The notes under the pieces were generated by a model that was not told the DNA's origin, did no database searches, and saw only the letters and a program-made list of their open reading frames with translations. From assembly GCA_025526995.1 (NCBI GenBank), contig JAHLKG010000003.1:124001-188000 (forward strand): a stretch of 64,000 nucleotides of DNA, given 5' to 3'. This stretch comes from Powellomyces hirtus (lineage: Eukaryota; Chytridiomycota; Chytridiomycetes; Spizellomycetales; Powellomycetaceae). Below, one piece after another: positions 1 to 9,988 of the stretch (the first letter of the stretch is position 1; every line of letters begins with the position of its first letter). The position numbers and the translations under genes are program-made.

Positions 1-712
1 ACGACCCAGATCGGGTTGGTGATCGTGGCGGTCGCGGCACCGGCAACAGCACCCGTGAGCATGTTCTCGGCAATGGTAAGGACACGGTCGGCGCCCGCCG
101 CCTTTTCGAGCGCAGCCTTGACCAGCTCGTACCAGTAGTAGTACACATACTGAGTAACGGCAATACCAAACATGGCAGAATTGATGCCGCTGATGATTGC
201 AATCAAGAAGCTCTTTTTAACACGGGGTGTCTCCTTATCGCAGCAGCATGTCACAAACGTACGAGTAGAATCCCTTGGGTCCTTCTTCCCGCATAATCTT
301 CTTGAAGGCCTCAACCTGGCTGATCCGGCCCCCCGTCTTGCTGACTTGGGAGCGGGTGGACAGGGTTGTCAGGGGGTAGGTCAGCGCCATGCTATGTTAC
401 CAGAAACATTCCATTCCGCGTCGTTAGTGGATGCTGGGTAAACGTCATTCTTCGCGGGGGCGCCTGTGCATACCTGACCATGCCTCCTCCAGCACCTGTA
501 AGACGCAAAGGAAGACAAAGTGTGAGTGAGGGCGTGATGGGAGGGCGGGACAGCATGAGGTGGACAGCCTCTTTCTCTTTCTCTCTCTCTCTCTCTTTTT
601 TTCTCGTTGAGAGACTTGCGCGGCTGTGGTCCGCAAAGGGAAGATGATCTCCCAACCCCGTCTTAAATTGCTTCCACTTACCAGCCAATGCGTGCGCAAC
701 GTTGTCAGACAT
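1..712 (-). CDS. Peroxisomal-type mitochondrial-carrier-family protein (PMP47/SLC25A17-like), 3' end outside the window
   Basis: N-terminal part of a carrier of the SLC25 family, which exchanges nucleotides or cofactors across the peroxisomal membrane in the PMP47/ANT1/SLC25A17 branch. Exons read on the minus strand: 682-712, 474-495 (only 22 bases), 263-391 and 1-189, continuing past the left edge; all junctions are GT-AG and keep frame. The joined protein starts MSDNVAHALAGAGGGMVSMA and goes on into the first carrier motif YPLTTLSTRSQ, which has the PMP47-type form rather than the classical PxDxxK/R form. A second carrier repeat begins with GAVAGAATATITNPIWVV at the edge. Intron 1 contains a long CT-rich tract (570-605). 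The substrate is inferred from the branch only; the two missing repeats prevent a firmer call. Confidence 0.85.
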
Positions 713-1149
713 AATATGAAGATGGTATGGGTCGCGGGTCGGGTCTCACAAGGTAGGAACGGCGGGGATGCTTTGAACGCAAAGGACGAGATGGGCGGGG
801 GAGAAGGGGGGAAAGATAGATATGTACAGTAGATAAGCTTGGGGGACGGGCTACTGCGATGCCCCCGAGAGGGTGACACGGGCGCTGACCTCGTGGCTTT
901 GCGCAAAACCCGCGTCTCTCCGACCGACTGAGAGATGGAAAAATCTTTTGACCTGTAGAACTCCATGACCTCATTTACTATGACTGGTCGTTTGAATAAA
1001 TTGTCGCTCGCAGACCCCTGAAGCCCTGCTCCGGCTAGATTAGCTGGATGAGAACAGATCTATCACAGGAACATCATCTTTATCATGTACAAAGGGGATA
1101 GATAGGACAAGCGTTCCTTCTATAAATCTGGGTATACAAGACTTCCGTA
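713..1149. other. Intergenic spacer, no gene seen
   Basis: This holds the upstream region of the carrier gene and the 3' flank of the neighbouring membrane-protein gene, which points the same way. Open frames here are short and overlap the carrier exon or its introns. I see no tRNA, repeat or domain signal. Confidence 0.6.
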
Positions 1150-2271
1150 TCACGTCTCCGCCCACTCTTTCCAGCTGCCTCGCGCCCACATGACTCCATT
1201 TCCCCGGCCGGTACTAAACAAGCCATACCGCCCCAGATCCTTCAATCCCATGAGCGCGGTACCCAAGAACAACGCAGCGGCCGCAAAACCAAACGCCGTG
1301 CACATGTTCCAGGGCAAGCAGGAGATGGCGTCCGGGGCGGTGGAGAAGGTCAGCCGCGGGCACCTGCCGTACCAGACCAGGAGGGAAGGGGCAGCGAGCC
1401 AGCATCCGAGGTAGACCAGATCCACCACGACTTCAACGCGGGAGAAGCGCGGGTGGCGATGGGGGGCGACACCCACAAATGCCGGAAAGCAGTAGACGAG
1501 GATGCATCCAAACGAAACAAAGAGGGAGGAGATGGAGGTGAAGGTCATAAAGTTGATGCCCGACACGGCGAGGACAGCAGAAGTGTAGTTGACGTTGAAT
1601 GAGGCGGTGGCCAGGGAGGCAAACGCAGCGCCTGCCATAAAGATCTGCGTCATCCGCATCAGGAAGCGGTACTCGGTGATGGTTTCGAAGCGTTTGGGGA
1701 GGGGGACGGCGCGGGTGTAGAGGAGAAGGTGGGTGGCACTTTTGCGAGGTAGTCGGCTACCGCCAGAGAGAACAGAGGTGCGACGTGTGGAATGGGCAGG
1801 ACGGGATAATGCCACGGCCTCTTCCTCCATCCTTGTAGTTTCTTCCTGAGCGAGGTTGGTGTCGTGGCTGCTGTTGTGGTTCATGTTGCTGTCGTTGTGG
1901 TGAACGGAGCGACGCTTGGCATTCTGCTCGGGCATTGGCTCTGCGTCATGGTGGTGGTTGGGCTCGAGGGGAGTCAATTGTTGTGACGAATCCCAAGGTG
2001 GGTGAGTAGTTTCGGTTGATCCGAACCGCAGATTATCAACCTCGGTCGGTAAATCTTCGTCGTTGCTGTTCTGATACGGGTTCGATGGCGGCCGTGTGTA
2101 GATAGCGGCGGAGTGTTGTTGGCGGTTTGGGGAGGGAAGTCCCGGCATTTTTTTTTCTTTCGCAGCAACCTGTCTGTCTGCTTGCTCTTTGCTCTTTGAT
2201 TTGAAAGCGTCAAGGAAGCTTATTCTCTGCACCACATATGGATATCTCAAAGAAGCAAATGCCAAGACCAA
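1150..2271 (-). CDS. Four-helix membrane protein, MARVEL-like topology, unknown function
   Basis: A single-exon frame of 373 codons. The first half is low-complexity, hydrophilic and rich in His, Asn, Ser and Arg. The second half has four hydrophobic segments at roughly residues 206-226, 240-268, 279-301 and 321-343, with Cys residues in the loop before the last one. Four helices with a long cytosolic tail resemble MARVEL-type membrane proteins, but I cannot identify a family motif. The ATG at 2145 (residue 43) lies just after an A-rich run and is a plausible alternative start; the upstream frame stays open to 2271. The gene diverges from the acyltransferase at 2548 and shares a promoter region of under 300 bases with it. 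Confidence 0.65.
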   Translation of the reverse strand: MVLAFASLRYPYVVQRISFLDAFKSKSKEQADRQVAAKEKKMPGLPSPNRQQHSAAIYTRPPSNPYQNSNDEDLPTEVDNLRFGSTETTHPPWDSSQQLTPLEPNHHHDAEPMPEQNAKRRSVHHNDSNMNHNSSHDTNLAQEETTRMEEEAVALSRPAHSTRRTSVLSGGSRLPRKSATHLLLYTRAVPLPKRFETITEYRFLMRMTQIFMAGAAFASLATASFNVNYTSAVLAVSGINFMTFTSISSLFVSFGCILVYCFPAFVGVAPHRHPRFSRVEVVVDLVYLGCWLAAPSLLVWYGRCPRLTFSTAPDAISCLPWNMCTAFGFAAAALFLGTALMGLKDLGRYGLFSTGRGNGVMWARGSWKEWAET

Positions 2272-2547
2272 ATAGCAAAATTAAAGTTGAGACAGGAATA
2301 TCGTGGAGAAAGAAAGTACGCGCGTGCCGTTTGTCACACTCGGCATTTTCTCATTCTTTGGAGTCTCTTTGCTGCCGTCGGTCACGTCCGTTGCGTTGAA
2401 CAAAATAAGGCAAACGCAGACAGCCCCACTTATTTCTTTCCGGATTCGCCTCAGACGGGCGCTCTATTGTACGCCTCGAGCAGTGAGCGTCCTCCGTCCT
2501 CCCATCGCATTACCGTCCGTTTCGTTGCAGCATTTCATTCTTCCACA

Positions 2548-3719
2548 ATGACCAAGACCGGGTCGCCCGCGCGGCGGAGCGAGGTCGCCACCACGCATCT
2601 CATGACCCTCCTCACATCGCGGCAAACGTCCGCATTAGCATTCACAACCATCCTCTTCCTCATCCTCTTCCGGCGCTCCTCGCGGTTTCGGTACATTGCC
2701 AAAATGCTCGGGTTCACGCTCGCGGGGGTGATTGCGTCACTGGTCGGGATCACCGTGTCGCCCGTAATGTGGTTGCTGAAGAAACCCGGACTGACGAATT
2801 GGATTGTGGCGCGGACGATGCTGAGGATTGCTCCGTGGTTGTGTGGGATGAATGTCCGGATCGAGGGGCAGGAACATCTCAGTCAGAAGGAATTGCCGGC
2901 GGTTTTGGTGTGTAATCATCAGAGTTCGTTGGATATTCTGGGCATGTGAGTACGAGGACGAGACCCCGTTGGGGCATTCCGCCCGCTTTCAGTCCACTGA
3001 ACAATGTCGATTTTTTTGATCGACTCTTGCGCAGGGGTGCCATCTTACCCCCGAATGTCGTCGTGATGGGCAAAAAATCAATCAAATACGTGCCGATCCT
3101 CGGCTGGTTCATGACGCTTGCCAACAACGTCTTCATCGACCGCAAGAACCGCGGCCACGCAATGGAAACCATGGCCCGGGTCGCCGTGTATTTGAAAGAG
3201 CACAAGGTGTGTTTGTCAATCCCGTCCCCGCTTCCCCATCCACCCGTACCGAAACGCAACTTTGGAACTCACATCTGTCATCTTTTTGTCTAGTATGGAT
3301 TATGGCTCTTCCCTGAAGGCACGCGATCCCACCAAATCGACGACACCCTTCTCCCGTTCAAGAAGGGCGCGTTCCATCTTGCCGTGCAGGGGCAGATCCC
3401 CGTCATCCCCATCGTGTTTTCTACCTACTACCCGTGCTATCACCAGCAGAAGAAGGTTTTTGACCGGGGAACCATCACCATCAAAGGTAAGATTGAACGC
3501 CACGCATGTTTTTTTCCCCACGTCCCAAGCGCGTTCATGAGTGCCTAATCGTATATTCTCTCTGCAGTCCTGGAACCCATTGACACTACCGGCCTATCGA
3601 CGTCCGACGTGGACGCCCTGCTGGAACGGACTCGCAACGCGATGCTCGATGCGCTGAAGACAATAAGAACGATACCCCTTACTGATTCCAAGTCTACAGA
3701 ATCGAAAAAATTAAAGTAG
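2548..3719 (+). CDS. SLC1: 1-acyl-sn-glycerol-3-phosphate acyltransferase (PlsC/SLC1 family)
   Basis: Makes phosphatidic acid by acylating lysophosphatidic acid at the ER or lipid-droplet membrane. Exons 2548-2945, 3035-3206, 3294-3486 and 3568-3719 join in frame to 304 residues. Two hydrophobic segments lie at residues 29-41 and 53-78. The catalytic NHxxxxD block is NHQSSLD (residues 123-129), and the substrate-binding FPEGTR motif follows in exon 3 within LWLFPEGTRSH. The motif order, membrane anchor and length fit fungal AGPATs. I chose the ATG at 2548 because it directly precedes the family-like N terminus; the same frame is open upstream to 2287, but that part looks like leader. Introns are 81-89 bases. 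Specificity for LPA is inferred from the family. Confidence 0.92.
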
Positions 3720-4119
3720 ATGGCTCAAGTCGCCAAGTCTGGGCCCATGCATTCATTTCTTTGTTAGATGTCACATGGACATTTTGGGCTGCTCCTTATC
3801 CTGCATCATTTGTGTTTCTTATATGTTTTTTGTTTTGTTTTTATAATTACTATTTAACTGAATATCACAATCTTTGACGTGCCTCTGGAGGAAGATATTA
3901 CTCAGAATTCAATGGAGAAGAAAAAGAAGACAACAACAGTAATGACAGTTAGGCAGATTAGAACAATTTTTGCTGACAAAGCACCATTCCCTCTCTGTGC
4001 CCTTGTTAACAGGTGAGAATACACTGTGTCTGATAATGGTATTTCAAGAGGTCAAGTTCTTTTTGATAAATTTTCGCCACCGCAATGACGAGAACAGAGT
4101 CCGGCCCCTCACGCCAGTG
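3720..4119. other. Convergent 3' flanks, no gene seen
   Basis: AT-rich spacer between two genes that converge (acyltransferase on plus, peroxin on minus). It probably contains both 3' untranslated regions; several TTTTAT/AATAA-like strings are present but none is a decisive poly(A) signal. Confidence 0.6.
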
Positions 4120-5892
4120 TCAGGACGCCATCCTTCCCGACCCCACTCTCGGAACCTGCATCATGGACCGTATCCAGCGCCGTCGTCTCGTCAACGACAC
4201 AAGACCAGCTTGCGGAGACGGGGACATCCATTTGTGATCACTTGAAAAACAGAAGGCATTGGTTCATGATGCGAAAAGGTGAACATGGATGCAAGGAGCG
4301 TCACGGGGGGGCCCAAACTGCACACGTTTGCAGGTGGATTTGCGTGGGGGCAGACGCACACATACCTGTATACCCAGCCTTCTGCGTCGGTATCAAACCA
4401 TTCTCCATCGATTTTCCAGTCGTCGACCCATACCCAGTCTAACGGAACCTCGTAGTCTTGAGGCGCCGGGAAGCTTACCGTACCCTGGGCATCGCTCCAT
4501 GGGGTTCGTTCTGATGATAAGAGGTGGGGAATCCAGCCTGGTCCTAGTAGATTGACGTCGCAAAGCAAATGCCAGTTGAGCTGAGAACACCAAAGTAGTG
4601 CGTAGCCACCACGATATCGAACGGAGGGTTTCCTACCTGCCCACCATCGTTGATTTTCGTATAGCGCGATTGTAACTGGGACAGGTTTCGGTAGCGCCAT
4701 TTCGCGTTGCGCAACTCGTCCACCCACCGGCATATCTGGGGATGCCAGACCATCAAGTCCCCTTAATGCGTCTACTGCGGCGCTCAAGCGTCGTCCAAGA
4801 GCAGGGACCAGGGCTAACGGGAATTGAAGGATCTGCGGTGCTTTGATGTTGGTGGTCTTGTGTACGAAGAAGAGCACTCCACCGACGAGGAGAATGTAGT
4901 TGAACGGAACAGCAAAATATACGAGCCAGGTCGCGGGAATCGACGCGAATACGTATTGCAGGATCCGTGATGTGGTTGGCGGATGCGACCAATCTAGAGC
5001 TTTCAGTCGACTAACCGCGTAATCATGTGCATCACAGTACTGCGGCGAGGAATAGCAAACAATGAGAAAACGCAACGCGCTTCACTCATATCTCTGTTGT
5101 GCAGCGGATTGTTTTGCTACCTACCATTGACATCATATTTTGCATGAACTACCCTTGAGGCAAAAATGAGATCGGCGGAAGACCGTGGAGAAAAGACAGA
5201 ACTCTGTTTGCTTGATGTACCTGCATGTTCCTGAGATACTCCTCGGATCCCACCGCGATGCTGCTTGTCCAACCTGTGGCCACAGCTATACTGGCTTCCA
5301 TCTCCCTTTTGCGCATGAATTGGTCCTTCCGCTCATGATTGCGCAGTATGATGATGATGATTGAGAGATGAGGAGTGATGCATAACATGGTCGGGTAGTA
5401 ACCTACATAGGCAATAGACGGTATGAGAAAGTTGTCATGGCCAGAGTGCACATCCCAGCGGAGCGTTGGCTAAACCTTCACCGTGCAGTGCCGCTCAACC
5501 ATGTGTGCATGCACAGAATCCACCCGCCCCTATAATCCCTTGACCTGGCGTCCCGTCGCTACGCTCCGTGTCCCATATCAACGCTTCGTCCCCCCTTCAT
5601 ACTTACATAGGGAAACCCAAACGGCCATCAACAAGATCGTTTTGATGGGGTCCTTCCAGGTAATCAGATTCTGGGTCGTTTCGTATATGCGCACGACGGG
5701 TCCGAGTCGTGTAACAATGCGGGAGACGTTCCAAGGGGTTGTAGTGAGGAGATTCAATGGGGGCGCAGACGCGGGTATTTTCTCGTGTTCTCTAGCGGTA
5801 TTGATGAGGACTTTGTTAACGAGGTTGTGTATTACGGAGCGACCTCCTCCTCCGTCCCCGGGAGTATATCTGTGTGATGAAAAGAGGGTCAT
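4120..5892 (-). CDS. Pex24/Pex28-32-type integral peroxisomal membrane peroxin with dysferlin (DysF) domain
   Basis: Fungal peroxins of this family sit in ER/peroxisome membranes and control peroxisome size, number and membrane contacts. Exons on minus: 5607-5892, 5221-5402, 4366-5039 and 4120-4240, giving 420 residues with all phases kept. The N terminus carries the family block TTTPWNVSRIVTRLGPVVR. Hydrophobic segments follow in exons 1-2 and again early in exon 3. The C-terminal half is a DysF domain: YENQRWW, then TPWSD, then a Trp-rich strand (WVWVDDWKIDGEW), then EGWVYR spliced to the final exon ending in TRRRRWIRSMM. That Trp/Arg pattern on both sides of the last intron is typical of DysFN/DysFC. 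The start at 5892 is the first Met of the exon; an extra upstream exon cannot be excluded. Confidence 0.88.
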
Positions 5893-6872
5893 GTTGCAGG
5901 GATGAAGGGCATTGGTTGGGGATGCCCTCAGAACCTCTGCCGCGAATGGGTTTGGAGAGTTCGAGCTGTCACGAGCAAGCGCGTGTCATCATCATTCTAA
6001 CATGAGCATGATTCCATAAGAAAGCATGAATGGGGAGAATGCCAAACGACGGAAGAGGCTATGTTTACAGGATACAGCCATGAGGTTATCTATGCATGCG
6101 CTCTCCATCGTCGTTTTGGCCCACATCTACACATGCCATGTTTGTTTTCTTTTCCGAAAAAACGGGAGAGTTCCATATCGCGAGCGCCTTGGTACCTCCC
6201 CTTTCGTCCCTACATCCCTACATCTGCGACTCTTACTCCTTGTCATCTGGCAGTCTTAAGTACGGTACTACCATTTAATCGCATACCATATCTACATCGA
6301 CATCGACACTGGAGTAGTCGATGAGAGCAAGACGCTGTGTCATGAAGAGCAAACGGTCTCTCTCCTCGTCTCTCAGAGCGTACTAATTGTAGACGCGAGG
6401 ACCAGCCGCCAATCCCATGACGTTGTTGCCCAGAGCCATCATTGCGTCATGTGATATTATGATATGGCAGTCAAAGCAGGCGGAGTTGTAGCTATTGGTT
6501 GTGGCTTGTCTAGCCGGTCACACGTGGGTGGGTGGGGCAATCATGGGGAGTCAGTCAGTCGTTCGTCCCCCGGAACTTTCCGCAGCCACGCGTGTTGCCG
6601 CGTCAAAGCCCAAAGCCCTGCTGACATGCTGACGGCATCAAACTCAACCGTACGCTTTACCCGCCCTCCTCTTTATCGCGCATAGGAATGGGGGCGGGGG
6701 CTTGGGCGACTTCTTGTGTTTGTTTGTTTGTGTTTGTGACGCTTGGGTTTATTTATACTTCCGCTGCTTCTCTCCGCTGCCCCTCCTCATCAACCTCAAC
6801 AAAAGTCACTATTAATACCCCCCCGCCTCCCAGAAAACGTTTGTTAATTTTAGCAACTCATACCCTCAAAAG
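5893..6872. other. Long spacer without a convincing gene
   Basis: About 1 kb between the divergent peroxin and the small-protein gene at 7080. Open frames are short and overlapping, without recognisable domains or consistent splice sites. Toward the end it becomes CT-rich with several runs of C, consistent with promoter and leader sequence of the downstream gene. Confidence 0.55.
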
Positions 6873-7079
6873 GTAAGGAAACAAAAACGCCCCCGCACAT
6901 GTCAGAATCAACAGCAGCTGTGTGGTCAAGGGACGATCCCATTTGTATAAATTCTCACGACCTAACACTTTCCTTTCCGCTTTTTAGAACACTCGATTGA
7001 AACAAACACTCTACTCCCAACTCCTTCACCAACTCCTTCACCAACTCCTTCACCCAACAACCCCGCACTCACAGCAACC
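6873..7079 (+). promoter_or_regulatory. Probable spliced 5' leader of the small gene, with a 12-bp tandem repeat
   Basis: A consensus donor GTAAGG at 6873 and a pyrimidine-rich acceptor ending TTTTTAG at 6987 define a likely 115-base intron in the 5' untranslated region. Between it and the ATG lie three copies of the 12-mer ACTCCTTCACCA (about 7019-7055). The ATG context is AACCATG. The leader assignment is inference from splice signals only. Confidence 0.45.
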
Positions 7080-7292
7080 ATGCCCGCCAACGCCCCATCC
7101 TCGTCCCAATCCGTTCGTCCTCCAGTCGGCGCGCAAACCTCTGCGCTGATCCCCGCCAACACCAGCAACAACAAGCTGCCTACTCCCACACACATCAGCG
7201 GAACTTCCCCACCAAGCAAAGTCGGCAGCACCCGATCGAGCACTCTGGCCATGTACAAGAGTCACTCGGCCGAACACATTGACCACCTGTAA
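7080..7292 (+). CDS. Small hydrophilic protein, 70 residues, unknown
   Basis: A short frame with a good start context, preceded by a probable leader intron and followed by AT-rich 3' sequence. The product is rich in Ser, Thr, Pro and Asn with no hydrophobic segment. Its C terminus (TLAMYKSHSAEHIDHL) is more ordered in composition than the rest and could be a short conserved motif. I do not recognise the family. It resembles the small disordered proteins commonly found next to strong fungal promoters. Function unknown; being a real gene rests on the leader structure and codon choice. Confidence 0.5.
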   Translation: MPANAPSSSQSVRPPVGAQTSALIPANTSNNKLPTPTHISGTSPPSKVGSTRSSTLAMYKSHSAEHIDHL

Positions 7293-7843
7293 AGGAGCTG
7301 AACGAACGACTAAACTGGCCTATCCTTTTGTTTCTGCAGCTAGACCGCCCTTTTTGTTAGTTTGCGTATCAGCGAGGAGATAGAACTCTTTTACTGGTTT
7401 ACTTGTTTTTCACGGAGCATAGAGGTCGCCCTTATCGACTAGCTTCTGAATCCCTGTGACATGGACATTGTTTTCTTCTAATGTGAATATTATTGTTTTT
7501 TTTTTCTCTCTCTCTCTCTACACACTTGAGTGTATCAGATATCGTGAAGGACGGGCGTTCGCGGGTGAAGCGTCAGGCGGAGCATGAGTGCGTTTTGCGC
7601 GTAAGCGCGTTCTGCCCCAGCAAATTTCTGATGCGGGAGCAAAGCTCTCTGTTCTCCGCAACAGAGTCTCGTTTCCTATCCAACGCACACTTTCTCTCTT
7701 GCCACGCTTTTTATTATTTGCGCTACTCGCGTTTACTCAGCTGGCTGGGTATTCTATTTTATATGTTACAATTACGCTAGCTCTCTGCTCTCGGTCTATC
7801 ATCACAACCCATCGACGGCAACGTCGTCCAGGCTAGAAGATAT
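7293..7843. other. Spacer with pyrimidine tract, no gene seen
   Basis: Contains the 3' flanks of two converging genes and a T/CT tract at about 7496-7519. Two overlapping frames at 7493-7836 lack domain features and look like chance frames. Confidence 0.55.
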
Positions 7844-8650
7844 TCAGGCTTCCGGAATGGGAGCCGAGTTGTGGCACACCTTTGGGGTGTACACATTTTG
7901 CCCCGCTCTGGACATGCCGCGGACTACGGGGAGACGAACGCATCGAATGGCCTTGATAATGGATTCGGTGTTGAAGCGGGCGCCTTCAGGGGAGGTGTGG
8001 GTTCCGTCGATGGGGAAAAACGTGTCGAGAACCGAGATGCCCATTGTGTCGTATCCATCCGCAGCAATCTGGCGCATGTCGAGAAACGCCGTCTTCTCGG
8101 ACTTGGAGACTGCCAGGGACCATTCACTCCACTGGTCACCCCTCGCCACGCCGTTCGTCGCATTGTTCCATTTCTTGGTGAGGGTCTTGGAGACCAGGAC
8201 GGGGATGGCGCCTTTAGCTCTCGTGTCCGCAACCATGGTTCTCAAATAGTGTCCAAACGAAAACACGCGCTCGGGCTGGCCAGTCACTCCATTGACGGTA
8301 TCCTGGAACTCCTCTCCAATTCCCCTAATCACCCCGCGAGACCGCGTGGAATCCGTCAGAGGCGACTGGTCGTTGTGGCCAAACTGGATCATGACAACAT
8401 CGTTGGGCTTGGTTTTGCTCATGAGGGATGTCCAGTGACCTTCGGTGATGAAGGTTCGCGACGATCGGCCTGCTACGGCGGCGTTGTTAACAGTGATGGT
8501 TTGGCTGTAGAAGTAGTCTTGGAGAAATCCGCCCCAGCCCAAGGTGCCTCCCGAACCCCCTGTGGCGCCGGTAGAGTCCCCGGCGAGATGGAGAGTTGTT
8601 GCAGCCAGCGCGGACGGGATCACTGTGAGGAAGAGGGCGGTGAATTTCAT
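7844..8650 (-). CDS. Secreted rhamnogalacturonan acetylesterase (CE12, SGNH/GDSL hydrolase)
   Basis: Removes acetyl groups from the rhamnogalacturonan I backbone of pectin, outside the cell. Intronless, 268 residues, with a signal peptide MKFTALFLTVIPSALA. The SGNH blocks are all present: GDST with catalytic Ser26, NNAAVAGRSS with the oxyanion Gly61, FGHND with Asn93, and DGTHTS with the catalytic Asp215/His218 pair. Length and spacing match fungal RGAE enzymes. A TATA-like box lies about 65 bases upstream of the start. Lack of introns contrasts with most neighbours and is compatible with acquisition by transfer or with intron loss; sequence alone does not decide. The neighbouring GH5 and lipase genes suggest plant-material degradation. 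Confidence 0.93.
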   Translation of the reverse strand: MKFTALFLTVIPSALAATTLHLAGDSTGATGGSGGTLGWGGFLQDYFYSQTITVNNAAVAGRSSRTFITEGHWTSLMSKTKPNDVVMIQFGHNDQSPLTDSTRSRGVIRGIGEEFQDTVNGVTGQPERVFSFGHYLRTMVADTRAKGAIPVLVSKTLTKKWNNATNGVARGDQWSEWSLAVSKSEKTAFLDMRQIAADGYDTMGISVLDTFFPIDGTHTSPEGARFNTESIIKAIRCVRLPVVRGMSRAGQNVYTPKVCHNSAPIPEA

Positions 8651-8710
8651 CTTGGCTCGGAATCAGGGGAATGATAGGGGAAAACGTCGGGGCGGTGGAA
8701 AGAGTCTATC

Positions 8711-8719
8711 ATTTATATC
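8711..8719 (-). promoter_or_regulatory. TATA-like box of the CE12 esterase gene
   Basis: Reads GATATAAAT on the minus strand, about 60-70 bases upstream of the ATG at 8650. Position and sequence fit a fungal core promoter of a regulated secreted enzyme. Confidence 0.4.
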
Positions 8720-8837
8720 ATCGCTCACTTCAACCGAGTATTTTGCCCCAAAGACCCATCGTTGCCGTACGCATCATCGGCTGTTACTTCTTTGACAGGG
8801 GCCTCAAAACTCTCACACGAGTCGAGCCCTGGGGACA

Positions 8838-9041
8838 CTTCATTTACCCATCTTCCATGAAACACGAAAGGCTCACTGGACCGATGGGAAACACAAACGC
8901 CCTGGCGTCCTTCGTCATTTTCCATTGTCTTGCCAACAGCACGCTTCATTTACCCACCTACCGTGGAAGAAAAGGAAGGTTCACTGGAAGTAATGGGAAA
9001 CACAAAAGCCCTGGCGTTTTCGCCATTTTCCACTGTCTTGC
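8838..9041. repeat. Imperfect tandem duplication, two copies of about 97 bases
   Basis: Copy 1 (8838-8933) and copy 2 (8944-9041) both start CTTCATTTACCCA and share GGGAAACACAAA, then CCTGGCGT, then CATTTTCCA and TGTCTTGC in the same order, with scattered substitutions and a small indel. They lie upstream of the CE12 esterase promoter, in a stretch without a gene. Neither strand encodes a recognisable product. Confidence 0.75.
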
Positions 9042-9533
9042 GGATCAAGTACCTGGGAGATGCGTGTTGTGTTTCGGGACGCGCCGGGGGGAAGGGCTTG
9101 TACTGCGCCACGCTGCGTCACACGTGGATGGCGTCGAACATTGCACACACGACGCGATCTTGGGAAACATCTCCATCCCGCACACCCCACGCTGGCGCTG
9201 AATCCCCCTTTGCCTGCCGAGCAAGGTTTAGGGTTAACGTCCAGGGGTCAAAGATGACATTCCCACGTCCCGCCGTGCACAGTCTTCATATCCCCTGGCC
9301 CGTTTTTCTGGTCCGTTCTCATGAGCCGGCAGGTCGAAAGAGAGGTTCAAACTCGCGCATTTCGAATGGGGTTACAATAATGTCGGGCAACGAGACAGTA
9401 CTAAAGTGGGCCAAAATTTGTATTTGCAAATGAAAACAAAGGACTCTCTACAAGTTTCCCCTGCTCAAACCAGTGCAAGGGAAACGTGTGCGCGACCGGA
9501 TATATATACATGTGCAGGATCGTGAAAGACAAC
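9042..9533. other. Spacer, no gene seen
   Basis: Between the duplicated segment and the CsbD-like gene. It contains a GGTTCAAACTC string near 9342 that resembles a B box, but no tRNA fold or acceptor-stem pairing is visible around it. Confidence 0.5.
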
Positions 9534-9988
9534 TTAAAGCACGGGGTTCTTGACATGGCTGGCGGCCTTATTGGCAGTGTGAAGGTCGCCCTTGTGCAGG
9601 GCTCCGTCGGCCTTGAGTTTGTGGCCGGCCTGGGTTCCTGGCATGGCATGTCCAGCAACGCGCTAAATGCAGAATAAATGTTAGCAAAACTGATTTTGCG
9701 TCAAACGAAATAAACAGGTTAATGTAGGGGTCTCACCTCAGCCTGGCCCTGGATGTAGCTTCCAGTCGTCACATCCTGGTGGACACCGTGGTCCATGTGC
9801 GACTCGGCTTTGAGGGCCTTCTCGGTGTTGCCCTTCTTGGCGGCGCCGTCGGCCTTCATTTGGTGTCCGATGTCGGTGCCGGGGAGCATGTGGCCGATGG
9901 TGCGCTCAGCGGTGCCGAGGATCTTGTCGCCCATTGTTGGGACGTGGGTGCTGTTCTGGGAGATGGCGCCGTGGGTGTTGGAGGTCAT
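9534..9988 (-). CDS. CsbD-like hydrophilic stress protein with internal duplication
   Basis: Exons 9737-9988 and 9534-9662 (minus) join in frame to 126 residues. The protein consists of two copies of one module of about 50 residues. Copy 1 has GTAERTIGHMLPGT then GHQMKADGAAKKG; copy 2 has GQAERVAGHAMPGT then GHKLKADGALHKG, and each ends in a KAxSH segment. The Gly-Ala-Glu rich, charged composition without a hydrophobic core and the GxAExxxG pattern resemble CsbD-type general stress proteins. The single intron falls between AE and RV, inside copy 2 only. No signal peptide is visible, so it is probably cytosolic. A TATA-like CATAAAAGG sits about 105 bases upstream. The role in stress tolerance is inferred from the family resemblance. 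Confidence 0.8.

Noticed and set aside
445..974. Overlapping minus-strand frames upstream of the carrier
   Set aside because: They run through intron 1 and its CT tract in frames other than the carrier's and include the promoter.
2287..2547. Upstream in-frame extension of the acyltransferase (Met at 2287)
   Set aside because: The extra 87 residues are unlike acyltransferase N termini, and the region must also serve as promoter for the divergent gene.
9320..9350. A B-box-like string suggesting a tRNA gene
   Set aside because: No A box, anticodon arm or pairing acceptor stem could be found at the right distances.
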